Below, one piece after another: positions 8,184 through 16,354 of a stretch of DNA of 64,000 nt (positions are counted from its first letter, which is position 1; each line of letters opens with the position of its first letter). Both the position numbers and the translations under genes were made by a program. The notes beneath the pieces were generated by a model, which ran no database searches, was not told the origin of the DNA, and worked only from the letters and a program-made list of their open reading frames with translations. The stretch is from SIG480 sp045546975 (lineage in GTDB: Bacteria; Bacillota; Clostridia; Oscillospirales; JAAYXM01), in NCBI GenBank assembly GCA_045546975.1, contig JAZQDV010000010.1, positions 372,001-436,000 on the forward strand, written 5' to 3'.

Positions 8184-9068
8184 ATGAAGGATCATATCAG
8201 CGAATTCAAAACTTTTTTACAACTGAATAAAGGTGCCGCTGAAAACACTATTGTTTCGTATATACGCGACGTAAATCAGTTTAACGAGTTTTTATATTCG
8301 CTCGGGACTAAAAAGATTTCAGACAGCACTGAAAGCGATGTTAAAAAATATGTAGACAAGCTCCGCAAGGACGGTAAGTCCGTTTCTACAATAACTCGTG
8401 CAATAGCTTCTCTGCGTACGTTTTTTACATATCTTCTTTCGAAAAACGTTATCTCACAGAACCCAACAAAAGGCATAAAGAACGAAAAGAAAGAAAAAGC
8501 ACTCCCGCGCATTCTTACAGGAAAAGAAGTAGAAATTCTTTTAAGTCAGCCTGAATCGAACTCTCTTAAGGGTTGCCGTGACAAAGCAATGCTCGAACTT
8601 CTTTACGCAACCGGGATAAGGGTGAGTGAGCTTATAGAGCTCAATATTACCGACCTGAACACAGATCTCGGTTTTGTCCGTTGCGGAAAAAACAACGCAG
8701 AGCGTATGATTCCGCTTTATCCTGCGGCGGTCTCTGCGATAAAGGAATACTTTGATAAATCCAGACCGTTACTTCTTACAAACCAGGCAGAAAAAGCCTT
8801 GTTTGTAAACCTAAACGGCAGCAGAATGACTCGCCAGGGATTCTGGAAAATAATCAAGCATTATCAGGAAACAGCTCATATTACAACGGAAATAACACCA
8901 CATACGCTGAGGCATTCGTTTGCAGCACATCTTCTTCAGAACGGCGCTGATATCGGTGTTATAAAGGAAATAATGGGACATTCTGATATATCTTCAACTC
9001 TCGTCTACGCAGAACTTATAAAGAATGATTTGAAGAGCAATTACATAAAATTCCACCCACGTGCTTAA
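8184..9068 (+). CDS. xerD: Site-specific tyrosine recombinase XerD
   Basis: Xer recombinases resolve chromosome dimers at dif. The 294-aa product has an N-terminal SAM-like domain and the full catalytic set: Arg146 (TGIRVSEL), Lys169, His240 and Arg243 (HTLRH), His266 (MGHSDISST) and Tyr275. The length is typical of housekeeping XerD. The gene follows spoIIM by 13 nt, a common arrangement in Bacillota, so this is more likely the housekeeping recombinase than an element integrase. Confidence 0.9.
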   Translation: MKDHISEFKTFLQLNKGAAENTIVSYIRDVNQFNEFLYSLGTKKISDSTESDVKKYVDKLRKDGKSVSTITRAIASLRTFFTYLLSKNVISQNPTKGIKNEKKEKALPRILTGKEVEILLSQPESNSLKGCRDKAMLELLYATGIRVSELIELNITDLNTDLGFVRCGKNNAERMIPLYPAAVSAIKEYFDKSRPLLLTNQAEKALFVNLNGSRMTRQGFWKIIKHYQETAHITTEITPHTLRHSFAAHLLQNGADIGVIKEIMGHSDISSTLVYAELIKNDLKSNYIKFHPRA

Positions 9069-9093
9069 TTACTAAAGAAATGGAGAAAATACC

Positions 9094-9948
9094 GTGTCTA
9101 TATTCAACCGAAACAAAACTGAAAGGTCGGTCGGTAACGACGAAGGAAAAAAACGTGCAATTTTCAGATATTTTGAAATTCTTTATAGAAACTTTTCAAA
9201 AATAGTTCCGCTGAACTTCTTCTATTTTTTATGTATTTTACCGCTTTTTGTCGGTGTAATTTCCGCTGTTTGCGTATTGATGGGCGTTTCAGTTGAGACT
9301 ATTGAATCCATGTTTTTCGTTCATCTTTCTGTCTGGATTACAACAGCTATTCCGCGTCCCGTATTTATTGTTTTATTTGTCCTTTCACTTATCGCATACG
9401 GTCCGCTTACGGCAGGATTAACACACTGTGTTATGAATCTTGTTTCAGGAAAACATGTTTTTATTACAGATCTTTTTGTTCGTGCAAAAAAGAACTTAAA
9501 GCAGGGCATAGCTTTTGGTTTACTTGATATGTTTGTGCTGTTTAGTGTTTTACTTTACATATCATCGAACCCCGCAGCTGCCAGCGGTGGAACGTTCTAT
9601 TTTTATCAGATTGCAAAAATAGTTGCCATAATCGTTGCTGTAGTTTATTTCTGTATGCGTTTCTATACATACGCCATTGCTGTAAAATTTGAGCTTTCCG
9701 TTAAAGATATCCTCAAAAACTCCTGGATTTTCTTTGTCCTTGGTTTCTTCCGCAACATACTCGCAATTTTCGTTATTCTTTTCGTTCTTTCGACGTGTAT
9801 TTCAACTCCGAAGATTGATATCGTCCTTCTCGGAACAGTTTTCTTTAGTGTCGCTCGTTTTTCAGCATCGTTTGCAACATATCATATAATCGATGAATAT
9901 ATGTTAAAAACGGCAAATATCAAACCGTACGAAGACTGTGATAAATAA
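9094..9948 (+). CDS. DUF624 (YesL-like) integral membrane protein
   Basis: The 284-aa protein starts at GTG with GGAG about 9 nt upstream. It has roughly six hydrophobic segments (about 43-65, 90-112, 135-155, 165-185, 210-228, 235-250) and the family feature YGPLTAGLTHCVMN. DUF624/YesL proteins are often linked to sugar transport operons, but their function is not established and no transporter genes are adjacent here. It is the last gene of the spoIIM-xerD run and ends at a bidirectional terminator. Confidence 0.75.
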   Translation: MSIFNRNKTERSVGNDEGKKRAIFRYFEILYRNFSKIVPLNFFYFLCILPLFVGVISAVCVLMGVSVETIESMFFVHLSVWITTAIPRPVFIVLFVLSLIAYGPLTAGLTHCVMNLVSGKHVFITDLFVRAKKNLKQGIAFGLLDMFVLFSVLLYISSNPAAASGGTFYFYQIAKIVAIIVAVVYFCMRFYTYAIAVKFELSVKDILKNSWIFFVLGFFRNILAIFVILFVLSTCISTPKIDIVLLGTVFFSVARFSASFATYHIIDEYMLKTANIKPYEDCDK

Positions 9949-9952
9949 TATC

Positions 9953-9989
9953 AAAAATCGGTGCAGAAAACGCTTCTGCACCGATTTTT
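9953..9989. terminator. Bidirectional terminator between convergent genes
   Basis: A 16-bp perfect stem (AAAAATCGGTGCAGAA with its complement) and a 5-nt loop lies between the DUF624 gene and the convergent recombinase gene. It provides a U-tract on both strands. Confidence 0.9.
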
Positions 9990-11006
9990 CTATTCTTTAT
10001 CGTTGTTGTAATGCGATAGGGGATTTGCCTTTGCTGCAACTCGTAAAGTTTCGCTGTCTGCATGCGTATAAATTTCAGTTGTGTTGAGGTGCTCATGTCC
10101 CAAGACCTCTTGAACTGCCTTTACATCCACACCGTTTTTATACATTAGTGTTGCTGATGTATGACGGAGTTTATGTACAGAGATTTTTGAATCAAGCCCG
10201 GCAAAGCTGCAATACTTTTTAACAAGCCACTTAACCGTGGAAGTGCTTATTCTGTTACCATTTCTGCTAATAAATAGTGCTTTATCGTCTTTTTGCTTAA
10301 TATTAGTAACTTTTAAGCGTTCTTCGAGATATGCAGAGATTGCGTTTGCCGTAGCGTCATTGAGATAAACCACGCGTTCTTTTGAGCCTTTACCCAAAAC
10401 CCTGAGTGTTTCTTCTTTAATATCTCCAATATCTATACCACAAAGCTCAGAAACCCGGAGACCACAATTGAGAAATAGCATTATAATGCAAAAATCACGC
10501 GTTTTGAACTCTCCATCGATATTTTGTAGAAGCTTCACGCTTTCATCATAAGACAGGTATCTCGGCAATTTCTGGCGATTTTTAGGGAATTCAAGCTCTG
10601 ACATAGGATTTTCTGATATCTTATTTGTCTTTTGCAAATATTTATAAAAACTACGCAATGATGAAACTTTTCTTGCTCGCGTAGACGGTGAAAGTCCTGA
10701 TTCGGAATTTTCACTGTTATGGAAACGTTTACGCTCAGTAGAGAGGTAATCAAAGTACTCATAAACATCTGTGATTTTAATTTTAGAAATAAAATCAATA
10801 TCAATATCTGAAATATCAATTTTAGTAAGACCGTCAGTTTCAGAAAGTGTAGCTTCACCAAAAACAATTTTCATGTACTTAAAAAAAGTTCTTAAATCCA
10901 AAAGGTATTCATCAATTGTTCCTTTTGATTTATCATTAATTGTATTCATATAATTTGCAAATTCACGTACAAGTGCCGGCATTTTCGATAAATCAGCCCG
11001 ATTCAT
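9990..11006 (-). CDS. Tyrosine recombinase, XerC-like
   Basis: The 338-aa protein has an extended N-terminal DNA-binding region and an intact catalytic domain: Arg184 (CGLRVSEL), Lys206 (GKGSKER), His278 and Arg281 (HKLRH), His304 (LGHEHLNT) and Tyr313. It is longer than the XerD at 8184-9068 because of an insertion near residues 45-105. It may be the XerC partner of that enzyme. No attachment-site repeats, excisionase or cargo genes flank it, so a mobile-element integrase is less likely. It has its own promoter next to a perfect hairpin. Confidence 0.88.
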   Translation of the reverse strand: MNRADLSKMPALVREFANYMNTINDKSKGTIDEYLLDLRTFFKYMKIVFGEATLSETDGLTKIDISDIDIDFISKIKITDVYEYFDYLSTERKRFHNSENSESGLSPSTRARKVSSLRSFYKYLQKTNKISENPMSELEFPKNRQKLPRYLSYDESVKLLQNIDGEFKTRDFCIIMLFLNCGLRVSELCGIDIGDIKEETLRVLGKGSKERVVYLNDATANAISAYLEERLKVTNIKQKDDKALFISRNGNRISTSTVKWLVKKYCSFAGLDSKISVHKLRHTSATLMYKNGVDVKAVQEVLGHEHLNTTEIYTHADSETLRVAAKANPLSHYNNDKE

Positions 11007-11036
11007 TAAATCACCACCAAATCACTAATATATTAT

Positions 11037-11065
11037 ATGATATCATAGTCAAGTGCCAAATTCAA
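11037..11065 (-). promoter_or_regulatory. Promoter of the XerC-like gene
   Basis: On the minus strand TTGAAT (11065-11060) is 17 nt from TATCAT (11042-11037). The start codon lies about 25 nt beyond. Confidence 0.5.
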
Positions 11066-11069
11066 TACC

Positions 11070-11105
11070 CCGAATTGAACAAAATTTTTATTTTGTTCAA
11101 TTCGG
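11070..11105. repeat. Perfect 16-bp inverted repeat with 4-nt loop
   Basis: CCGAATTGAACAAAAT and its exact complement flank TTTT. It lies between the permease stop (11135) and the recombinase -35 element (11065). Neither strand has a clear U-tract after the stem, so it is not a classical terminator. It may end the permease transcript or bind a protein. Confidence 0.85.
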
Positions 11106-11134
11106 TCAATGTGGATCCGGCAGAGAATGAACCC

Positions 11135-12322
11135 CTACCTTCTTCTTAATGCTACTATCGGATCCATGTTCGCAGCTTTTATTGCAGGTATGATTGAGAA
11201 CGCTGAACCGCAAAACAACGATATCATCTCCGCTATTAAAAACATTTTGAAATTAAACGCTGCTGCTATATTTAGTATATCAGAAAAAATCATTGTGATT
11301 AAAACTCCAAGCGCTGCACCGATGCTTCCACCAAAAAGCGAAATTATAATAGATTCAAAAAGAAACAATAACAGAATATCCCGCCTGGTAGCCCCTATCG
11401 CGATACATACCCCTATTTCTCGGCTTCTTTCATAAGTTGAAGAAAACATAGTGTTCATAATTCCAATTCCTGCAACACATAAAGAAATAGCAGAAATCGC
11501 AGTTATAAGAAGTGAAACAAGCTCCGTGAGTGATTTCATTTCTCCCAGTCTTGTAGACATGTTTTCCGCCGTATATGCACCTTTTGCGCCATTTACAGAA
11601 GAAAGATACTCTGCAAACTCCATCCCGTCATTGTCTGTATCAGTGCATTTTACAGCTATTTGTGTCAAGTCGTCACTTTGTCTGAGCTCATTTAGCGTAC
11701 TGTACGGCAAATATACAAAATCCGGCATATTACTTCCAAAAAGTTTGTTGATTCCACTTTTTTGAGATGAAATTACACCAATTATCTCAAAAACATTCGA
11801 ATTATCACCGAAATTAACTTTTATTTTCTTGCCAACAACATTTATACGCTTATAGGCTTTTCTCGCAAGCTCGTCATCGACCACTGCAACCAGCCGCTTC
11901 CCTTTTACATCAGAGATATTTGGCACTCTTCCGTGCAGGACGTGAACATTATATACAACATCAGCCCCGGCGCCAACACCGAATAAAACAGCTTCTGAGC
12001 TTTCTTTATTCATTTTAACGCTGCCGATATCCATAACAAGCGGAAGTGTTTTTTCTATATTCTTGAACCTCCGCTTGAGCTTTTCTGCGTCAGAATCAAG
12101 AAGATGCACGTTCGAGGAAGTATCTGTTTTGTATATAGAAATCCCCTGGAGGCCTGTACGCTCTATTTCTTTGTTTATAAGAGCGGAGCCACTAATTCCT
12201 ATTGATGATATCAGAATTACGGAAATTACACCTATTGTTATCGAGAGTGCAGTAAGAATGCTCTTTATTTTGCTTCTGAAGGTATTGTTTGCTGCAAGGA
12301 TAATTATATCTCTGAGTTTCAT
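11135..12322 (-). CDS. ABC transporter permease, MacB/FtsX type
   Basis: The 395-aa protein has one N-terminal membrane segment (about 20-45), a large extracytoplasmic MacB-type domain (about 50-255), and three C-terminal segments with the FtsX-like block MNTMFSSTYERSREIGVCIAIGATRRDI. This is the architecture of MacB permeases that drive export or mechanotransmission, but the ATPase domain is absent. It starts 3 nt after the adaptor gene, so the two proteins are co-translated. The partner ATPase must be encoded elsewhere or is lost. The substrate is unknown. Confidence 0.88.
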   Translation of the reverse strand: MKLRDIIILAANNTFRSKIKSILTALSITIGVISVILISSIGISGSALINKEIERTGLQGISIYKTDTSSNVHLLDSDAEKLKRRFKNIEKTLPLVMDIGSVKMNKESSEAVLFGVGAGADVVYNVHVLHGRVPNISDVKGKRLVAVVDDELARKAYKRINVVGKKIKVNFGDNSNVFEIIGVISSQKSGINKLFGSNMPDFVYLPYSTLNELRQSDDLTQIAVKCTDTDNDGMEFAEYLSSVNGAKGAYTAENMSTRLGEMKSLTELVSLLITAISAISLCVAGIGIMNTMFSSTYERSREIGVCIAIGATRRDILLLFLFESIIISLFGGSIGAALGVLITMIFSDILNIAAAFNFKMFLIAEMISLFCGSAFSIIPAIKAANMDPIVALRRR

Positions 12323-12325
12323 ATA

Positions 12326-13327
12326 TTACTCCGACTTGATAATATTCACTTCATCTCCCGGCATTAAACTATCCGGAGGGTTTATAATAACAATGCTGTC
12401 TTTCTTTAATCCGCTTTTAACTTCAACTGCATAATCGAGCTCATACCCTGTTTTTATCTGTTGCTTTTTTACTTTGTTATCGGAAACCAAAAAAACAAAT
12501 TCATTGTTGTTTTCATCCTGGCGTATACATTCATAAGGTATTGTTTTTGCGTTTTTTATCGTATTTACGGTTATTTTGGCATTCACATTGAGGTTCGGCT
12601 TAAAAATGGTATTTGGTGTATTTAAGACCACATACGCTTTTGTGTACGTCTTCCCTTCTCCTGTGATTGACGGGACAAATGTGCCTTTCGGTGACACTTT
12701 CTTTACTTTACCCATATACTTTATTCCGCTTTGAAACGCCTCTCCGCTTATTTCAACTTCTGCCCCTTCCCTCACTCGTAATGCGTAATTTTCCGGTACC
12801 ATAACGCTTATATAGAGCTTTGAATAATCTGAAACAGACATAAGTTTGTTTAGTGGGGATATATTATCCCCTTCTCGAACATTAATTTCAGTTATAATAC
12901 CATCTATAGGGCTTCTAATGACATTTTCGCGGCTAAGACTTATTGTTTTCTTGTAGTCATCAAGCTCGAAGTCTTCTAAGTATTCTGAAAAAACCTCTTC
13001 AACTCCACTCATATCAGGCAAGCTTTCAAAAAACGTTTCAATATCCATGTTTATTGGTGTTACTTCGGCCAGAACATCTCCTTTTTTAACTGATTTCCCC
13101 TCCTCAACTTTAATTGAAGTCACCTTTGCAACACCACTTATATATATATCTTTTTTATCTCCTTCCGCGACCTTGCCGTTTGCGTTTGCATATTCATATA
13201 TTGTCTGTTCCTTTACCGTAACTGTATTTACATCAAAGAAACTATCCTTTGAGAAAACCGAAGAACTTATCCAGAAAAACGAAATGATTAAGACAGTTAT
13301 TGATATAATCACAATGCTTTTTTTCAT
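12326..13327 (-). CDS. HlyD/MacA-type membrane fusion (adaptor) protein
   Basis: The 333-aa protein has an N-terminal membrane anchor (about 4-24), a biotinyl-lipoyl-like half (VTSIKVEEGKSVKKGDVLAEV near 75-92), a short helical hairpin (about 95-135), the second lipoyl half (RSPIDGIITEINVREGDNI) and a beta-barrel region. Such adaptors work with MacB-type permeases; in Gram-positives they sit outside the membrane. It is the first gene of a two-gene operon with the permease and is preceded by GGAGG. Confidence 0.85.
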   Translation of the reverse strand: MKKSIVIISITVLIISFFWISSSVFSKDSFFDVNTVTVKEQTIYEYANANGKVAEGDKKDIYISGVAKVTSIKVEEGKSVKKGDVLAEVTPINMDIETFFESLPDMSGVEEVFSEYLEDFELDDYKKTISLSRENVIRSPIDGIITEINVREGDNISPLNKLMSVSDYSKLYISVMVPENYALRVREGAEVEISGEAFQSGIKYMGKVKKVSPKGTFVPSITGEGKTYTKAYVVLNTPNTIFKPNLNVNAKITVNTIKNAKTIPYECIRQDENNNEFVFLVSDNKVKKQQIKTGYELDYAVEVKSGLKKDSIVIINPPDSLMPGDEVNIIKSE

Positions 13328-13392
13328 TTTAAGTCCTCCGTTTTTAGTTTTAAGATATATTAATTATATCCCGAAAAAATATATGAATACAT

Positions 13393-13437
13393 AAAAAAAC
13401 ATCGGTTACGTTTGGTAAACCCTGACGTAACCGATGT
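13393..13437 (-). terminator. Terminator after the ldh-like gene
   Basis: On the minus strand the arms ACATCGGTTACGT and ACGTAACCGATGT (13437-13399) are followed by seven T residues. It ends the infC-rpmI-rplT-ldh transcript. Confidence 0.85.
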
Positions 13438-13450
13438 CAAAAATATGAAA

Positions 13451-14395
13451 TTATCTGCAGCTTTCAAGAACTGCTTTACAAGCATCAGCAGACTTTCTGA
13501 AGAGTGCAAGTTCATTCTCTGTGAGATTCGGAATCAATACCTTTTTTGCACCACTTGAACCGATAATTGTCGGAAGAGAAAGTGCAACATCGCTGACTCC
13601 AAGTTCACCGCTAAGAACAGTACTTACAGTACGGATGGTATCGCTGTCTCTCATAAGAGAATCAACGAGAGATGTGACACAAGCGGCAACACCGTAATAT
13701 GTTGCACCCTTGCGCTTGATAATCTCAGCTCCACCCTTCTTGATTTTATCAAGAATATCCTCTTTAACCTGATCATCAAGATTAATGCCGTTTCTTCTGC
13801 AATAGTCTTCGATTCCAATGCCTGCGATGTGAGTGTTACTCCAAACAGGAACCTGAGAATCCCCATGCTCACCGATTACATAGCCGTGGATGTTGATGCA
13901 GTCAATATCCGTAATCGTTGCAAGTGCGCTTCTGAAACGCATTGTATCAAGCGTAGTACCACTGCCGAGGACCATTCCCTGAGGAAGGCCTGTCCACTGC
14001 TGAATCATATAAGTAAGGATGTCAACAGGGTTAGCAACAACTAGAATTACACCACCGTTATAATACTTCATTATATTGGCAGTGATTTCCTTTGCAATCG
14101 CAGTGTTCTTTTTCGCAAGGTCAAGACGTGTCTCTCCAACTTTTCTGTTTGCGCCTGCAGTAATAACTATGACATTACAATCCTTTACACAGGAATAGTC
14201 GCCCGCATAGACATCCATAGAGCCGATAAACGGAAGACCGTGAGAAATATCAGCAGCCTCACCGATTGCTTTGTCTGTGTTTACATCTATAAGGACAAGT
14301 TCAGAACAAGTCTTCTTAAGTGCGAGTGCATAAGCAGATGCAGCACCTACAAAACCTGCGCCAATAACGGCAACCTTAGATTTTTTCTTTTTCAT
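13451..14395 (-). CDS. ldh: L-lactate dehydrogenase family protein (lactate or malate)
   Basis: The NAD-dependent 2-hydroxyacid dehydrogenase fold is clear: GAGFVG, the NAD-selecting Asp in VLIDVN, VANPVDILTY and the catalytic His in GEHGDS. The overall sequence is LDH-like, including the KGATYYG block. However, the specificity position that is Gln in classical LDHs is Arg84 (AGANRKVGETR), as in malate dehydrogenases, so the substrate is uncertain. The ATG at 14395 has GAAGGT about 9 nt upstream and is preferred to a TTG 15 nt earlier. It lies 31 nt after rplT with no terminator between. Confidence 0.85.
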   Translation of the reverse strand: MKKKKSKVAVIGAGFVGAASAYALALKKTCSELVLIDVNTDKAIGEAADISHGLPFIGSMDVYAGDYSCVKDCNVIVITAGANRKVGETRLDLAKKNTAIAKEITANIMKYYNGGVILVVANPVDILTYMIQQWTGLPQGMVLGSGTTLDTMRFRSALATITDIDCINIHGYVIGEHGDSQVPVWSNTHIAGIGIEDYCRRNGINLDDQVKEDILDKIKKGGAEIIKRKGATYYGVAACVTSLVDSLMRDSDTIRTVSTVLSGELGVSDVALSLPTIIGSSGAKKVLIPNLTENELALFRKSADACKAVLESCR

Positions 14396-14426
14396 ACTCT
14401 TTACCTTCAAAAAATAGATAAGTCAG

Positions 14427-14780
14427 TTATATCTTTGACTTTGCAAGGTCTGCGAGAGCCTTAAATGCTGCAGGGTCGTTATGAGCCATATCAGCAAGCA
14501 TCTTACGGTTGATTTCAACGTTTGCTTTCTTAAGACCGTTCATAAAACGTGAGTAGTTCATACCGTTCATTTTTGCTGCTGCAGAAATTCTGGTGATCCA
14601 GAGACGACGGAAATCACGCTTTTTGAGCTTACGTCCAACGTATGCATATGTGAGAGACTTCATGACAGCCTGGTTAGCCATCTTAAAGTGTTTGGATTTT
14701 GCACCCCAATAGCCCTTTGCGAGCTTCAAAATCTTTTTTCTTCTTTTGCGCGTCATCATTGCGCCTTTTACTCTAGCCAT
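14427..14780 (-). CDS. rplT: 50S ribosomal protein L20
   Basis: The protein binds 23S rRNA early in 50S assembly and, in Bacillota, represses its own operon through the leader. The 117-aa product has the family start MARVKGAMMTRKRRKKILK and the C-terminal globular region LWITRISAAAKMNGMNYSRFM. It is third in infC-rpmI-rplT, 24 nt after rpmI. Confidence 0.98.
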   Translation of the reverse strand: MARVKGAMMTRKRRKKILKLAKGYWGAKSKHFKMANQAVMKSLTYAYVGRKLKKRDFRRLWITRISAAAKMNGMNYSRFMNGLKKANVEINRKMLADMAHNDPAAFKALADLAKSKI

Positions 14781-14804
14781 GGTAAAAACCTCCTAAATTG
14801 TTGA

Positions 14805-15002
14805 TTAATTGTAAGGAACTAAACGCTTGAGAGTTGCTTCATTTGCAGGTGAAGCGTATGCTGCCTGACGAAGACCTCTCTTGAGCTTTGTGCTCTTCTT
14901 GTTCAAGATGTGGCGGCGGTTAGCACGGTTGATTTTTACCTTGCCGTTCTTTGTGACCTTGAAACGCTTTGATGCACCACTGTGTGTTTTAATTTTAGGC
15001 AT
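14805..15002 (-). CDS. rpmI: 50S ribosomal protein L35
   Basis: A 65-aa basic protein starting MPKIKTHSGASKRFKVTKNG, the standard L35 start, with the RRHILNKKSTKLKRGLR block. It lies between infC and rplT in the conserved operon order, with an AGGAG ribosome binding site. Confidence 0.98.
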   Translation of the reverse strand: MPKIKTHSGASKRFKVTKNGKVKINRANRRHILNKKSTKLKRGLRQAAYASPANEATLKRLVPYN

Positions 15003-15030
15003 TTTTATTTCTCCTCTCGTTTATTGTTTG

Positions 15031-15558
15031 TTAATTTGATTTCGGTGGAACTTTAGATGTAAGAATCATAATCATCTGGCGGCCTTCAAGCTTCGGAACC
15101 TTGTCAACATTACAATACTCTGCGCAGCCTTCTGAAAATCTGTTCAAGAGGTCTGTGCCGAGGTTTGTATGTGCAAGCTCGCGGCCTTTGAAGCGAACAG
15201 CGACCTTGACCTTACAACCTGACTTCAAAAATCGGATAGCGTTATTGAGCTTAACCTCGAAGTCATGCACATCAATGCTCGGTGTCATACGAACTTCTTT
15301 AAGCTCAACGACACGCTGGTTTTTTCTAGCTTCCTTTTCCCTCTTATCCTGCTCGAATCTGAACTTACCATAGTCCATAATCCTGCATACGGGCGGAACT
15401 GCCTGCGGAGCAATCTTGACAAGATCAAAACCTGCTTCGTCTGCCATGCTGAGAGCCTGTTCAATCGGAACAATCCCAACCTGGTTTCCTTCCGAATCAA
15501 TAAGACGGACTTCTTTGTCTAAAATTTCCTCATTGATCTGATGTTCTAACTTGCTGAT
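15031..15558 (-). CDS. infC: Translation initiation factor IF-3, AUC start codon
   Basis: IF-3 binds the 30S subunit and rejects non-AUG starts. The N-terminal domain (HQINEEILDKEVRLIDSEG) is open in frame upstream of the first ATG at 15447, and the nearest in-frame stop is 21 nt before ATC at 15558. No ATG, GTG or TTG exists in between, so translation must begin at a rare codon. ATC at 15558-15556 has GGAGG 9 nt upstream and gives a normal 175-aa protein. Family knowledge: infC often uses AUU or a similar start as an autoregulatory device. The C-terminal domain (RFKGRELAH, EGRQMIMIL) is intact. Confidence 0.93.
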   Translation of the reverse strand: MSKLEHQINEEILDKEVRLIDSEGNQVGIVPIEQALSMADEAGFDLVKIAPQAVPPVCRIMDYGKFRFEQDKREKEARKNQRVVELKEVRMTPSIDVHDFEVKLNNAIRFLKSGCKVKVAVRFKGRELAHTNLGTDLLNRFSEGCAEYCNVDKVPKLEGRQMIMILTSKVPPKSN

Positions 15559-15705
15559 ACTAAAGCACCTCCAAAATTAAAAGCACGGGCAAAATCTTAC
15601 CCGTGCTCAAAAATCCCAATCATCGACATCAATCGAAAACAAGAATAATATTGACCTCTTCACAATGCTTGAGGTGAGGACGGGAAAGCCCTTCTTTCTT
15701 ATAAC
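15559..15705 (-). promoter_or_regulatory. infC leader, likely L20-responsive attenuator
   Basis: The leader of about 147 nt carries a stem ACCTC/GAGGT around AAGCATTGTGAA (15648-15676 region). It ends with a terminator-like hairpin, AGCACGGG/CCCGTGCT (15607-15582) followed by TTTTAATTTT, directly before the infC ribosome binding site. This fits the ribosomal protein L20 leader of Bacillota, where L20 binding promotes termination. The class assignment is from recall of the architecture, not a covariance search. Confidence 0.65.
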
Positions 15706-15712
15706 GTCAAAT

Positions 15713-15741
15713 AGTATACCATCTAAAAAGCGCATTGTCAA
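15713..15741 (-). promoter_or_regulatory. Sigma-A promoter of infC-rpmI-rplT(-ldh)
   Basis: On the minus strand TTGACA (15741-15736) is exactly 17 nt from TATACT (15718-15713), a near-consensus promoter. Confidence 0.85.
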
Positions 15742-15815
15742 TAGGTTTCTCTCAAAAAAATGTGTTGAATTATTATCATTTATGAGGTATCCTATATATA
15801 AGGAGAGTGATTACA

Positions 15816-16088
15816 ATGGAAAATAAATTCGGAGCAGATATTATTACACTTACTGACGAAGAAGGAAATGAATTTGAGTTTGAGCATCTTGATACAATAG
15901 AATTCAACTCAAAACTTTATCTTGCTTTTACTGAAGTTACAGAGGATGACAGCGCCGCTGAAATCATCATCTTGCGTATGGAAAAGGACGAAAACGGTGA
16001 AGAAATGCTCGTTACTGTAGATGATGAGACTGAGCTCGAAGCTGCTTATGAAGCGTTTATGGATCAAGATGACGAGGACGAAGAATAA
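15816..16088 (+). CDS. DUF1292 family acidic protein
   Basis: A 90-aa very acidic protein with the pattern ITLTDEEGNEFEFEHLDTIE and a C-terminal Asp/Glu tail, typical of the small DUF1292 (YrzB-like) family found across Bacillota. Its function is unknown. The ATG at 15816 is chosen because AAGGAG lies 10 nt upstream; the GTG at 15807 would leave only 2 nt. It is divergent from infC and followed by the 6S RNA promoter. Confidence 0.85.
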   Translation: MENKFGADIITLTDEEGNEFEFEHLDTIEFNSKLYLAFTEVTEDDSAAEIIILRMEKDENGEEMLVTVDDETELEAAYEAFMDQDDEDEE

Positions 16089-16105
16089 TTTCGGACTTGC
16101 AGTAT

Positions 16106-16134
16106 ATTGTAGCGTTTTTCAGTTAATGTTATAA
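16106..16134 (+). promoter_or_regulatory. Sigma-A promoter of the 6S RNA gene
   Basis: TTGTAG (16106-16111), a 17-nt spacer and a perfect TATAAT (16129-16134). The predicted start near 16142 matches the 5' end of the folded RNA. Confidence 0.75.
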
Positions 16135-16141
16135 TTATGAT

Positions 16142-16347
16142 ATAAGGAAGGTAAAACCCTGCTCTGTTTGTGATGTGCCATTTTAAACCCACATTACTAT
16201 AACGGGATTCCGGACTTCTTGAAAGGATAGCAGGCCTCCCGATGTGTTTTCTGCGCGTCGGACGTTGGAAGCTTATGATGTTTAAGAGAGGAAACCCACC
16301 TGCACACGTGCAGGTTATAAATTGGCGCACACGGCAGTTGCGGGGGA
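16142..16347 (+). ncRNA. ssrS: 6S RNA
   Basis: The gap between DUF1292 and tcdA holds no ORF but has a long rod-like pairing pattern. Near the ends CCCTGC (16156-16161) pairs with GCGGGG (16340-16345), CTG with CAG and GTGCC with GGCGC continue the closing helix, and a large central single-stranded region is followed by a side hairpin CACCTGCACACGTGCAGG. Internal blocks such as AGCAGGCCTCCCG and TTGGAAGCTTATG resemble clostridial 6S RNA. The 6S RNA mimics an open promoter and sequesters sigma-A RNA polymerase. The 3' end abuts the tcdA ribosome binding site. The identification is by recall of structure and blocks. Confidence 0.78.
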
Positions 16348-16354
16348 ATTTTAT

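Noticed and set aside
9990..11105. Integrase of a mobile element
   Set aside because: There is no cargo, no excisionase, no direct repeats and no tRNA-adjacent attachment site; the gene looks like a housekeeping Xer protein.
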